A stretch of DNA of 35,043 nt from Desertibaculum subflavum (GCA_003576705.1 QOZS01000055.1:1-35043); one strand, 5' to 3'; counted from the first letter of the stretch, positions 12,551-20,969 are shown. Translations and numbers: made by a program. Notes: a model not told the origin generated them from the letters alone.

Positions 12551-12701
12551 CGCTCCCTCCCGCGGCGCGCCTCGACCCCGGCCGAGCCGCCCCGACTACA
12601 AGCCTGCCGCCGCAAATGCAAGGCGGGGCGGCCCGGCGAAGAAGACCGGACCACCCCTGCAACACATTGACGTAGCGGAAGGTTCGCCGGCCGCAGCCGG
12701 C

Positions 12702-13319
12702 TTACGCGAAGCCGAGGCCGAGCTGGACGAGACCGACCACGACGGCCGCCGCGCCGACCGCCGCACGAGCCAAGGCGGCGGGCTTTGCCGCCAGCGCACG
12801 GGTCGCCGCCATCGCACCGAGAGCAATGAGGTATTGCACCAGGCCGAAGCCGGCGAGATAGGCGACGACCGGCGTTGTCTCGGCCCCCACCACGGTCTCG
12901 GCCAGGGCATAGCCATGCAGCAGGCCCGCCAGCGCGAACAGGGCGGCCAGCAGCTGCGCCGGCAGGGCACGGCCCCACAACACGATGCCGCCAAGGACGA
13001 GGACGGAAAGCGGCACACCGATCTCCGCCGCGGGCAGGTCGAAGCCGGCGACGTGCCAGAGCGCGGCGGCCAGGCCCGCGACGACAAAGGCCGCCGGCAG
13101 CAGGAACCGCCCGGCCAGCGGGGCCGCCAGGACGCCGGCGGCGACCACGAAAGCGAGATGATCGAGGCCGATGACCGGATGGGCCAGCCCCGAAAGCAGG
13201 CCCTGAGCCAGCGTGGCCGGCGTTGCACCGCCCATGGGATGGTGCGCCCAGGCGGGCGCCGCGGCCAGCACCGCCATTGCGCTGAGGGCAATACCGGACC
13301 GGATCCTTGGCAACGTCAT
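12702..13319 (-). CDS. HupE/UreJ family membrane protein
   Basis: The 205-residue protein begins with a signal peptide (cleavage expected after AAPAWA) and has about six transmembrane segments. The mature N-terminus starts HHPMGG, and the first membrane segment contains HPVIGLDHLAF, the HPxxGxDH signature of HupE/UreJ proteins. Members are proposed nickel or cobalt permeases beside hydrogenase or urease genes. No urease, hydrogenase or cobalamin gene lies near this copy, so the substrate is unknown. AAGGGGAG precedes the ATG. A short GCCGGC hairpin (12686-12701) follows the stop. Confidence 0.85.
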   Translation of the reverse strand: MTLPRIRSGIALSAMAVLAAAPAWAHHPMGGATPATLAQGLLSGLAHPVIGLDHLAFVVAAGVLAAPLAGRFLLPAAFVVAGLAAALWHVAGFDLPAAEIGVPLSVLVLGGIVLWGRALPAQLLAALFALAGLLHGYALAETVVGAETTPVVAYLAGFGLVQYLIALGAMAATRALAAKPAALARAAVGAAAVVVGLVQLGLGFA

Positions 13320-13398
13320 CTTGGCTCCCCTTGAGTTGTCGGCGCGATCCTACCCAGCCTGTTGCGCCGCGTCAGCCGAAACCGTGGCGGTCGTTCCT

Positions 13399-15225
13399 CT
13401 ATTGCGCCGCCTGCCGCTCCGCCAGCAGGGCCTTGAGATCCTGCTCGCTCAAGGTCTCGCGCTCCAGCAGCAGCCTGGCGCCGCGCTCGAGAACCTCGCG
13501 CCGCTGCGTCAGGATGCCGACGGCGCGGGCGAAGGCGGCGTCGACGATCGCCTTGACCGCGGCGTCGATCCGTTCCGCCGTCGCCTCGCTGTAGTCGCGC
13601 TCGTAGGCAGGCGGCATGCCGGGGGCATTGAGGAAGCTGCGCTGCTCGCGCTGATAGACGACGAGGCCGAGCTCGTCCGACATGCCGAATTTGGCGACGA
13701 TGCTGCGGGCAATGTCGGTGACCTTCTGCAGGTCGTCGGCGGCGCCGGTGGAAATGCGGCCGAACACGATATGCTCGGCGGCGCGGCCGCCGAGCAGCAC
13801 GGCCATCTTGTTGTCCAGCTCCTCGCGGTCCATCAGGAAGCGATCCTCGGTCGGCCGCTGGATGGTGTAGCCGAGCGCGCCGATGCCGCGCGGGATGATG
13901 GAGACCTTGTGCACCGGGTCGCTGCCCGGCAGCGACAGCGCGACCAAGGCATGCCCCATCTCGTGATGGGCGACCACGGTGCGCTCCTTCGGATTGAGCA
14001 GGCGGTTCTTCTTCTCCAGACCCGCGACGATGCGTTCCACCGCCTCGGTGAAATCGGCGAGCGTCACCGCATCGCGACCGTGCCGCGTGGCAAGCAGCGC
14101 CGCCTCGTTCACCAGGTTGGCGAGGTCGGCGCCGGTGAAGCCCGGAGTCATCGCGGCGATCTGCTCGCGGTCGATATCGGGGCCGAGCGTCACCTTCTTC
14201 AGATGCACGTCGAGGATCTGGATGCGGCCCGTCTTGTCGGGCCGGTCGACCAGAACCTGGCGGTCGAACCGTCCCGCCCGCAGCAGCGCGGGATCGAGGA
14301 TCTCCGGCCGGTTGGTGGCGGCGAGCAGCACCAGGCCGGAGCTGACGTCGAAGCCGTCCAGCTCGACCAGCAGCTGGTTCAGGGTCTGCTCCTTCTCGTC
14401 ATGGCCGCCGATGCCGGGGAAGGCGCCGCGGGCGCGGCCGAGCGCGTCCAGCTCGTCGATGAAGATGATGGCGGGCGCGCGCTTCCGGCCCTGCTCGAAC
14501 AGGTCGCGCACGCGGGCGGCGCCGACGCCGACGAACATCTCGACGAATTCCGAGCCGGAGATCGAGAAGAACGGCACGCCGGCCTCGCCGGCCACCGCGC
14601 GGGCGAGCAGCGTCTTGCCGGTCCCGGGCGGACCGACCAGCAGCACGCCCTTGGGGATGCGGGCGCCCAGCCGGCCATAGCGCTGCGGGTCCTTCAGGAA
14701 CTGCACGATCTCCGCCAGTTCCTCCTTCGCCTCATCGACGCCGGCGACATCGGCAAAGGTCACCTTGGTGTCGGTCTCGACATAGACCTTGGCGCGGCTC
14801 TTGCCGATCGACATCATCCCGCCGCCGAAACCGGCATTGTCGGCAAAGCGCCGGAACAGGAAGGCCCAGACAACGAAGAACAGAACGATCGGCACGACCC
14901 AGGACAGGATATCGCGGATCAGCGTGTTCTCCGCCACGCCGGAATACTTCACCCCGTGCTTGTCGAGCTCGTCGGCAAGGTCGTCCGCCACCTGGCGCGT
15001 GACAAAGAGCTTGCGGCCGTCCGGCAGCGGCTGCTTCAGCTCACCCGAGATGCTGTCGCCGGTGATCCGCACCTCCGCCACCTTGCCTTCGCGCACCAGG
15101 TTGCGGAACTCGCTGTAGGACAGCGGCTGCACCTGCTGGCCGGCGGCCCAGAAGTACTGGATCAGCAGCACGCCGATGACGACGGCCATCCAGTACCAGG
15201 CGTGGTAAGTCGTCTTCTTGTCCAT
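13399..15225 (-). CDS. ftsH: FtsH-type ATP-dependent zinc metalloprotease
   Basis: A membrane AAA+ protease of 608 residues from ATG 15225 (MDKKTTYHAWYW). Order: transmembrane helix (about 9-28), small periplasmic domain, second transmembrane helix (about 107-128), AAA domain with Walker A GPPGTGKT and Walker B IIFIDELDAL, then the peptidase domain with zinc motif HEMGH in VVAHHEMGHALVAL. An in-frame TTG at 15237 would add four residues but has no better binding site. The N-terminus and the short C-terminus resemble the second FtsH class found beside a housekeeping FtsH in many Proteobacteria, so a paralogue elsewhere in the genome is likely. It is transcribed divergently from the flavoprotein gene. 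Confidence 0.93.
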   Translation of the reverse strand: MDKKTTYHAWYWMAVVIGVLLIQYFWAAGQQVQPLSYSEFRNLVREGKVAEVRITGDSISGELKQPLPDGRKLFVTRQVADDLADELDKHGVKYSGVAENTLIRDILSWVVPIVLFFVVWAFLFRRFADNAGFGGGMMSIGKSRAKVYVETDTKVTFADVAGVDEAKEELAEIVQFLKDPQRYGRLGARIPKGVLLVGPPGTGKTLLARAVAGEAGVPFFSISGSEFVEMFVGVGAARVRDLFEQGRKRAPAIIFIDELDALGRARGAFPGIGGHDEKEQTLNQLLVELDGFDVSSGLVLLAATNRPEILDPALLRAGRFDRQVLVDRPDKTGRIQILDVHLKKVTLGPDIDREQIAAMTPGFTGADLANLVNEAALLATRHGRDAVTLADFTEAVERIVAGLEKKNRLLNPKERTVVAHHEMGHALVALSLPGSDPVHKVSIIPRGIGALGYTIQRPTEDRFLMDREELDNKMAVLLGGRAAEHIVFGRISTGAADDLQKVTDIARSIVAKFGMSDELGLVVYQREQRSFLNAPGMPPAYERDYSEATAERIDAAVKAIVDAAFARAVGILTQRREVLERGARLLLERETLSEQDLKALLAERQAAQ

Positions 15226-15321
15226 TGCGGACGGCAAGGTGGGCCCGGATCACTTCCGGCGCAAGTCCGGCAGCGCGTTTTTTGCATGCGCCCGCTGAAT
15301 TCGCTTCGATAGGCTGATCCG

Positions 15322-16734
15322 ATGTCCCTCGATGCCCTGGCCTCCCGTATCCGCCGCGAGCTGGCGATGATCGCGCATCCGAGCCTTGCCTGGCTCGAGC
15401 CGCGCCGGGCGCCGGACGGATCGAACGCGCTCGACGTGCTCATCGCCGGCGCCGGCCAGGGCGGCATCGCCACCGCCTTCGCGCTCAAGCGCCAGCGGGT
15501 CGACAACGTGCTGGTGGTGGATCGCGCGGCCTATGGGCGCGAAGGGCCGTGGGTCACCTATGCCCGCATGCCGACCTTGCGCAGTCCGAAGGAATATACC
15601 GGCCCGGATCTCGACATACCTGCGTTGACCTACCAGGCCTGGCACGAGGCGAAGTACGGCGCCGCACATTGGCAATCGCTCGGCCTGATCGCCCCGGCGG
15701 ACTGGAACGAGTATCTGCTGTTCGTCCGCGCGGTGACCGACGTGCCGGTACGCAACGAAGCCGAGCTGGTCGAACTCGCGCCCGAGGCGGGGCTGATCCG
15801 GGCGACGCTGGCGAGCGCCGCGGGCCGTGAGACCGTCTACGCGCGCAAGGTCGTGCTGGCCACCGGGCAGGACGGCACCGGGCGCTGGTGGATGCCGGAT
15901 TTCGTCGCCGCCCTGCCCCGCGCGTTCCGCGCGCACACCGCCGACTCCATCGACTTCACCGGCCTGAAAGGCAAGGTGATCGCCGTGCTCGGCGCCGGCG
16001 CCTCCGCCTTCGACAACGCGGCGACGGCGCTCGAGGCCGGCGCCGCCGAAGTGCATGTGTTCTGCCGCCGGCCGGCGCCGCAGGTGATCCAGCCCTACCG
16101 GCAGATCACCTTCCGCGGCTTCCTGAAGCACCTCTCCGACCTCGACGATGCCTGGCGCTGGCGCTTCATGCGCCACGTACTGGCCTTGCGCGAAGGCTTT
16201 CCGCAGGCGACCTGGGACCGCTGCGCCGCGCATGCGAACTTCACCCTGCATACCGGCGCGCCCTGGACCGCGGCGCGCGTCGAGGGCGCCCGCGCCGTGG
16301 TCGTCACGCCGCGCGGCGACTTCGTCGCCGATTTCCTGATCTGCTGCACCGGGATCGCCATGGACTACGCGGCGAAGCCCGAGCTCGCGCGCTTCGCCGG
16401 CAACATCCGCAACTGGGCCGATGCCTATGCGCCGCCGGCCGACGAGCGCGACCACCGCCTGGCGGCGTTTCCCTATCTGGCCGCCGATTACAGCTTCATG
16501 GAGAAGCAGGCCGGCGCGACGCCCTGGATCAAGGACATCCACCTGTTCGCCATCGCCGCGACGATGAGCTTCGGGCCATCCGGCTCGTCGATCAATGCCA
16601 TGACAACGGCGGTGCCGAAGCTGGTCGACGGGATCACCCGCGGCCTGTTCGCCGGCGATGTCGAGCGGCACTGGGCCGCACTCAAGGCCTATGACGTGCC
16701 GCAGGCGATCGTGCCGGGATCCCGCGCCGATTGA
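15322..16734 (+). CDS. FAD/NAD(P)-dependent oxidoreductase (flavin monooxygenase-like)
   Basis: A 470-residue flavoprotein with two dinucleotide-binding motifs. The first is LIAGAGQGGIATAFALKRQ near residues 40-58 (FAD). The second is IAVLGAGASAFDNAATALE near residues 220-238 (NAD(P)H). The segment between them contains a YARMPTLRSPKEY stretch like those of FMO-type and lysine N-hydroxylase-like enzymes. I do not see a clear Baeyer-Villiger or classical FMO fingerprint, so the substrate is unknown. It is divergent from ftsH with 84 bases between, and two tiny membrane-protein genes follow on the same strand after 105 bases. Confidence 0.82.
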   Translation: MSLDALASRIRRELAMIAHPSLAWLEPRRAPDGSNALDVLIAGAGQGGIATAFALKRQRVDNVLVVDRAAYGREGPWVTYARMPTLRSPKEYTGPDLDIPALTYQAWHEAKYGAAHWQSLGLIAPADWNEYLLFVRAVTDVPVRNEAELVELAPEAGLIRATLASAAGRETVYARKVVLATGQDGTGRWWMPDFVAALPRAFRAHTADSIDFTGLKGKVIAVLGAGASAFDNAATALEAGAAEVHVFCRRPAPQVIQPYRQITFRGFLKHLSDLDDAWRWRFMRHVLALREGFPQATWDRCAAHANFTLHTGAPWTAARVEGARAVVVTPRGDFVADFLICCTGIAMDYAAKPELARFAGNIRNWADAYAPPADERDHRLAAFPYLAADYSFMEKQAGATPWIKDIHLFAIAATMSFGPSGSSINAMTTAVPKLVDGITRGLFAGDVERHWAALKAYDVPQAIVPGSRAD

Positions 16735-16804
16735 GCCTGCCGCCACTCAGCGTGACCGGGCCGGCAGATTCAAAGCCAAGCCTGGGAACGGATCGCGGCG
16801 CTTG

Positions 16805-16816
16805 GCGGTTAACCGC
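16805..16816. other. 12-bp perfect palindrome upstream of the small membrane ORFs
   Basis: GCGGTTAACCGC is fully self-complementary and lies 23 bases before the ATG of the 28-residue ORF. It could be an operator half-site pair or chance; no -35/-10 pair is clear around it. Confidence 0.25.
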
Positions 16817-16839
16817 TGATCGGAAGCAAGGAACACGGC

Positions 16840-16926
16840 ATGCTGGAGTTTCTCGGCAAATCTGTCCTGGTCATATTTCTTATCGGCCTTGCCGTGGTGA
16901 TCGGCGTGCTGATGCTGATCTTCTAG
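16840..16926 (+). CDS. Putative 28-residue single-pass membrane peptide
   Basis: The ORF starts MLEFLGKSVLVIFLIGL and ends LMLIF. It is almost entirely one hydrophobic helix after a short charged N-terminus. A good Shine-Dalgarno AAGGA lies 7 bases before the ATG, and a second small membrane ORF with its own AGGA follows 9 bases after its stop. Paired translation signals and consistent hydrophobicity support a real gene, but there is no family I recognise and no experimental evidence. It may be a small regulatory or stress membrane peptide. Confidence 0.5.
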   Translation: MLEFLGKSVLVIFLIGLAVVIGVLMLIF

Positions 16927-16935
16927 GACCGGGCG

Positions 16936-17109
16936 ATGCCGTTCGTGATCGTATTGCTGCTCGCCTTTCTGGTGATCCAGTTCGGATTCTGGGACACCTT
17001 CGCCGGAATTCTCGGCGGTATTGGAATCATCATCCTGGTCATCTTCACCGGCATGGCCATGCTGGCGCTGACCGCGACGCTCGCCATGCGGCGGCGCCTG
17101 CGGCGCTGA
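16936..17109 (+). CDS. Putative 57-residue membrane protein
   Basis: The ORF starts MPFVIVLLLAFLVIQFGFW and contains two predicted transmembrane helices (about residues 2-18 and 24-50) separated by a Gly-rich turn. It ends in the very basic tail MRRRLRR, which would face the cytoplasm by the positive-inside rule. AGGA lies 7 bases before the ATG, overlapping the stop of the preceding 28-residue ORF, so the two are probably translated from one message. The stop lies 7 bases from the convergent EamA gene. No family is recognised. Confidence 0.6.
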   Translation: MPFVIVLLLAFLVIQFGFWDTFAGILGGIGIIILVIFTGMAMLALTATLAMRRRLRR

Positions 17110-17116
17110 ACCGGGC

Positions 17117-18001
17117 TCAGCCCCGCCGCGCGGCGACCAGGATGCCGGCAAAGATCAGCGCGATGCCGATGGCATGGAACAGGCGAAAGCTTTCGCCGAG
17201 GAAGGCGACCGCCATCAGGCTGCCGAAGACCGGCATCAGGTGCACGAACTGACCGGCCCGGTTGGCGCCGATCAGCTCCACCCCGCGATTGTAGCAAAGG
17301 TAGGCCAGCACCGAGGGGAACAGCGCGACATAGGCGATGGCGGCGAAGGTCGTGGGATTGCCCGCGAGCTGCCGCACGGCGACATGCTCCCAGCCGTATA
17401 ACGGTACCAGCATCAGCGCGCCGAGCCCGAAGGTGACGGCGAGAAAACTGAGCGGATGCATGGTCGGCCGCCGGCGCAGCAGCGCCGTGTAGAGGGCATA
17501 GGCGAGGATCGCGAGGACGATCAGCAGGTCGCCGGCATTGACGTCGAGCGCCGCCAGCGTCGCGAGCTCGCCGCGTGCCACGATGGCGACGATGCCGGCG
17601 AGCGACAAGGCAAGCCCGATTGCCTGCCAGCGGTTGATCCGCTCGCCGAACAGCATCAGCGAGGCCGCGATGATGGCGAGCGGCATGAACGATTGGATCA
17701 ACAGGCCGTTGATCGCCGTGGTGCGGCCGAGGCCGAGATAGACCAGGGTGTTGAAGCTGGCGACGCCGAGCGCGGAGAGCAGCAGCACCAACGGCAGGTG
17801 GCGGCGGACGACGGCGATATCACGCGCCAGATGCGGCCAGGCGAAGGGCAACACGATCAGGAAGCCGCCGGCCCAGCGCCAGAAGGCGAGCGCCACCGGC
17901 GGCACCGCATCGTGCACGGCACGGCCGAGCACGAAATTGCCGGACCAGAACAGCGTGGTCAGGACCAGCAGCAGATAGGGCTGACGCCAGAGAAATCCCA
18001 A
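17117..18001 (-). CDS. EamA/DMT-family transporter
   Basis: A 294-residue protein with about ten transmembrane helices arranged as two EamA repeats (about 5-140 and 150-290), the architecture of drug/metabolite exporters such as RhaT/YdcZ relatives. The segment LTTLFWSGNFVLGRAV is typical of the first helix. The only in-frame start is TTG at 18001; no ATG or GTG lies between it and the TGA of the aminotransferase gene, which is in the same frame 24 bases upstream. It follows the ThDP enzyme and aminotransferase genes and may export a product or substrate of that pathway; this is inference. Confidence 0.85.
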   Translation of the reverse strand: MGFLWRQPYLLLVLTTLFWSGNFVLGRAVHDAVPPVALAFWRWAGGFLIVLPFAWPHLARDIAVVRRHLPLVLLLSALGVASFNTLVYLGLGRTTAINGLLIQSFMPLAIIAASLMLFGERINRWQAIGLALSLAGIVAIVARGELATLAALDVNAGDLLIVLAILAYALYTALLRRRPTMHPLSFLAVTFGLGALMLVPLYGWEHVAVRQLAGNPTTFAAIAYVALFPSVLAYLCYNRGVELIGANRAGQFVHLMPVFGSLMAVAFLGESFRLFHAIGIALIFAGILVAARRG

Positions 18002-18025
18002 GACCGGTCCAGAGAACTGCGCGAC

Positions 18026-19204
18026 TCACGCCGCCAGCACGGCCATCGCGGCGTCGAGCCCGCCCTTGCCATGCGGCACCTTGGCCACTTTCAGTGCCAT
18101 CTCGACCGCGGAGAGCGCGCCGAGCATGGTCGGCTCGTTCAGGTCGCCCATATGGCCGATGCGGAACACGCGGCCGTCAAGCGCGCCGAGGCCGCGGCCC
18201 AGCGCCACGTTGAACCGGCCCTCGGCGATGCGGCGGACGTCCTCCGCGTTGTGGCCCTTCGGCATCAGCACGGCGGTGAGCGAATCCGAGGCGGCCGCGG
18301 CATCCACCGGATAGACTTCCGGCCCGCCGCCGGCCGACCAGGCGTTGACGCAGGCGCGCGTCGCGTCGGCGAGGCGGCGATGGCGGATGAAGATGTTCTC
18401 CAGCCCCTCCTCCTCGATCATCGCAAGCGAGGCTTCAAGGCCGAAGAAGAAATGGATCGGCGCGGTGCCGCAGAAGCGCGCCTGCCTTTTGTTCTCGACC
18501 AGGTTGCGCCAGTCCCAGTAGCGGCGCGGATTGCGCGCCGACTGCGAGGCATTCCAGGCCTTCTCGCTGACCCCGGTGAACGACATGCCGGGCGGCAGCA
18601 TCAGGCCCTTCTGCGAGCCGCCGACCACCACGTCGACCTTCCACTCGTCCATGCGGAAATCGAACGAGACGAGCGAGGAGATGGTGTCGACCATGAACAG
18701 CGCGGAATGGCCGGCGCGGTCGATGGCGGCGCGGATCTCGGCCACCGGGTGCTTGGTGCCGGTGGAGGTCTCGTTGTGCACCACCAGTACGGCCTTGATC
18801 TCGCGCGCATCGTCCTTGGCGAGCCTGGCCTCGACCGCCTTGGGATCGACGGCCTTGCGGTCCGGCGTCGTGAGCGTCTCGACCTCGGCGCCGAAGGCCT
18901 TGGCCATGATCGCCCAGTTCTCGGAGAAATAGCCGGATTGGCAGACCAGCACTTTGTCGCCGGGCGACAGCGTGTTGGCGACCGCCGCCTCCCAGGCGCC
19001 ATGGCCCGACGAGGCATAGAAGACCACCACCGCTTCCTTCGACTTCAGGATCGCGCGCACCCTGTCGGCGCAGCGGAACCGCATCTCCAGGAAGTCCTTG
19101 CCCATGAAGTCCGAGGCCGGCCGGTCCATGGCGCGCAGCACGCGGTCCGGGATGTTGGTCGGCCCCGGATGCATGAAGAACTGCCGCCCGCGCAATACGC
19201 TCAT
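18026..19204 (-). CDS. Class V PLP aminotransferase (serine/alanine-glyoxylate type)
   Basis: A 392-residue fold-type I aminotransferase related to serine-glyoxylate and alanine-glyoxylate aminotransferases. The N-terminus FMHPGPTNIPDRVLRAM is characteristic of the group. SSGHGAWEAA (about 65-74) forms the phosphate-binding turn, Asp173 in MVDTISS pairs with the pyridine nitrogen, and Lys199 in GGSQKGLMLPPG is the predicted Schiff-base lysine. It probably interconverts glyoxylate and glycine using an amino-acid donor. It lies 100 bases downstream of a ThDP 2-oxo-acid decarboxylase-like gene and 24 bases upstream of a transporter gene. Confidence 0.88.
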   Translation of the reverse strand: MSVLRGRQFFMHPGPTNIPDRVLRAMDRPASDFMGKDFLEMRFRCADRVRAILKSKEAVVVFYASSGHGAWEAAVANTLSPGDKVLVCQSGYFSENWAIMAKAFGAEVETLTTPDRKAVDPKAVEARLAKDDAREIKAVLVVHNETSTGTKHPVAEIRAAIDRAGHSALFMVDTISSLVSFDFRMDEWKVDVVVGGSQKGLMLPPGMSFTGVSEKAWNASQSARNPRRYWDWRNLVENKRQARFCGTAPIHFFFGLEASLAMIEEEGLENIFIRHRRLADATRACVNAWSAGGGPEVYPVDAAAASDSLTAVLMPKGHNAEDVRRIAEGRFNVALGRGLGALDGRVFRIGHMGDLNEPTMLGALSAVEMALKVAKVPHGKGGLDAAMAVLAA

Positions 19205-19236
19205 CGCTGCCCCTCCAAGGCCGAACGCTTCGGCCG

Positions 19237-19260
19237 GGCCGGGACATTATTGCCCCGGCC
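19237..19260 (-). other. Stem-loop between the ThDP enzyme and aminotransferase genes
   Basis: GGCCGGGAC and GCCCCGGCC pair as a 9-bp stem with one A-C mismatch around the 6-base loop ATTATT. It lies in the 100-base gap between the two genes. Without a T-tract it may be an mRNA processing or attenuation element rather than a terminator. Confidence 0.3.
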
Positions 19261-19304
19261 GCTGCCCGCCAATCCCCATCGCCATGACGTGATTTCGGGG
19301 CTGG

Positions 19305-20969
19305 TCAGCGTTTGCCCTCGATCAGCGCCTCGATCAGGTGCGGCTTGCCCGACTTGAACGCCGCCTCGACCGCGCCCCGCAGCGCCTCGCCGCGGGTCAC
19401 CCGGGTCGCCGCGACGCCCATGCCCTGCGCCATCTCGACGAATCCGAGATCGGGATTGCCAAGATCCATATGGGCATAGGGCTTGTTGGACAGCACGCCG
19501 AAGCGCTGGCGGTAGATGTCGAGATTGTGCTTCAGCACCCGATACTCGCGATTGGCCAGGATGACGAAGACGATGGCGAGATCGTGATGCGCCGCGCTCC
19601 ACAGCGCCTGGATCGAATACATGGCCGAGCCGTCGCCCGAGATCGCCAGCACCGGCCGGTGCGGGTTCGCCACCTTGGCGCCGATCGCGCCGGCGAGGCC
19701 CTGGCCGATACCGCCGCCGCGGCCGCTCAGATAGTCGCCGGGCCTGGCGAAGTCGAAGCTGCGGGCGAGATCCTGGTTCGCCGTGATGGTCTCCTCCACC
19801 AGCACCGCGTCGCCCGGCGTGGCCGCGCGGATCTCGGCCATGGCGCGCGCCATCGACATCGGCGTGCGGTCCCAGCTCTTCTTGACCCGCGCCGCCTGCG
19901 CGGCCGCCTCGGTCTGCTTCAGGTCGTCGAGCGCGGCGAGCCGCGCCGTCGCTCCGGCCGCATAGTCGGCCGAGGCCGTGCCGGCGACCACCTCCTGCAG
20001 CGCCTTGAGGGCGGCCAGCGGATCGCCGATCAGCCCGGCATCGAGCGGGAAGTTGTAGCCGAGGCGCGGATAGGCCGCCTCGACCTGCACCACCTTGGCG
20101 CCCTCGGGGATGGCGCTGCCCGGCGCGAACCACACCTCCTCGAAGAACGGCCCGCCGGCGAGCAGAACGAGGTCGACGCCGTCCAGCGCCGTTCGGATGG
20201 CCGCCGCGTCGAACGGCAGCGCGCCGCGGAAGGCGCGATGCGCCGTCGGGAAGCTCGCGTGATGGCGCAGGCCCTCGACCCAGACCGCGGCGCCGATGCG
20301 CTCGGCGAGCTTCACCGCCGCCTCGGCCGCGCCGCCGCGCCCGATGTCGTCGCCCAGCACCATGACCGGCCGCCGCGCCGCCAGGATCAGCCGCGTCGCT
20401 TCCGCCACGCCTTCCGGATCGGGCCGCGCCGCGCGGTAGAGCCGGTCGGGCGCAGCCGGCGGCACGTCCGTTTCCTGCTCCATCACGTCGATCGGCAGGG
20501 CGACGAAGACCGGGCCGCAAGGCGGATCGTTCGCCACCTTGAAGGCGCGGCGCAGGATGGGGCCGAGCTCGTCGGCCCGCTCCACCTGCACGCTCCATTT
20601 GGTCACTGGCGCCGCCATGGCGGCGAGGTCGTGGCCGAGCAGCGGATCGCGCAAGCGCATGCGCGTGTCCTGCTGGCCGGCCGTGACGATCATCGGCGAG
20701 TTCGCCTTCAGCGCGCCGTAGAGCATGCCGAGCGCGTTGCCGAGGCCGGGCGCGACATGCAGGTTCACGATAGCGGTCTTGCCGGTCGCCTGCGCGTAGA
20801 AGCTGGCGGCGCCGAGCGCCACGCCTTCGTGCAGCGCGACGACGTAGTTGATCTGCGGGTAGTCGGCGAGGCTGTCGATCAGCGGGCTCTCGGTCGTGCC
20901 GGGATTGCCGAACATATGCTCGACGCCGTGCGCGACCAGGCTCTGCATGAACACGTTGCGTCCGCGCAT
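19305..20969 (-). CDS. ThDP-dependent enzyme, benzoylformate decarboxylase/acetolactate synthase-like
   Basis: A 554-residue thiamine-diphosphate enzyme with N-terminal Pyr, central and C-terminal PP domains. The N-terminus HGVEHMFGNPGTTESPLID and the HEG motif with the ThDP-activating Glu48, followed by INYV-type and VNLHVAPG segments with His71, resemble benzoylformate decarboxylase. The Mg-diphosphate motif GDG is at residues 445-447 and runs to ANREY. The start at 20969 is fixed by GGAGGAAA immediately upstream. An in-frame upstream extension to 21086 reads into the palindromic repeat and is not credible. The substrate is probably a 2-oxo acid; which one is not visible. Confidence 0.88.
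   Translation of the reverse strand: MRGRNVFMQSLVAHGVEHMFGNPGTTESPLIDSLADYPQINYVVALHEGVALGAASFYAQATGKTAIVNLHVAPGLGNALGMLYGALKANSPMIVTAGQQDTRMRLRDPLLGHDLAAMAAPVTKWSVQVERADELGPILRRAFKVANDPPCGPVFVALPIDVMEQETDVPPAAPDRLYRAARPDPEGVAEATRLILAARRPVMVLGDDIGRGGAAEAAVKLAERIGAAVWVEGLRHHASFPTAHRAFRGALPFDAAAIRTALDGVDLVLLAGGPFFEEVWFAPGSAIPEGAKVVQVEAAYPRLGYNFPLDAGLIGDPLAALKALQEVVAGTASADYAAGATARLAALDDLKQTEAAAQAARVKKSWDRTPMSMARAMAEIRAATPGDAVLVEETITANQDLARSFDFARPGDYLSGRGGGIGQGLAGAIGAKVANPHRPVLAISGDGSAMYSIQALWSAAHHDLAIVFVILANREYRVLKHNLDIYRQRFGVLSNKPYAHMDLGNPDLGFVEMAQGMGVAATRVTRGEALRGAVEAAFKSGKPHLIEALIEGKR

Noticed and set aside
9386..12670. 1094-codon open frame on the plus strand across ppiD and ETF-QO
   Set aside because: It spans two well-identified genes on the other strand and the gap between them; composition is typical of an antisense frame in high-GC DNA.
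12686..12701. GCCGGC hairpin after hupE as an intrinsic terminator
   Set aside because: The 6-bp stem uses a very common sequence in this genome and no T-tract follows, so it is mentioned only with hupE.
13213..15312. 699-codon plus-strand frame opposite ftsH
   Set aside because: Antisense shadow of ftsH, whose Walker and HEMGH motifs are certain.
17456..19357. 633-codon plus-strand frame opposite the EamA and aminotransferase genes
   Set aside because: Composition dominated by Arg, Gln, His, Asp and Gly; no motif; both minus-strand genes have clear family features.
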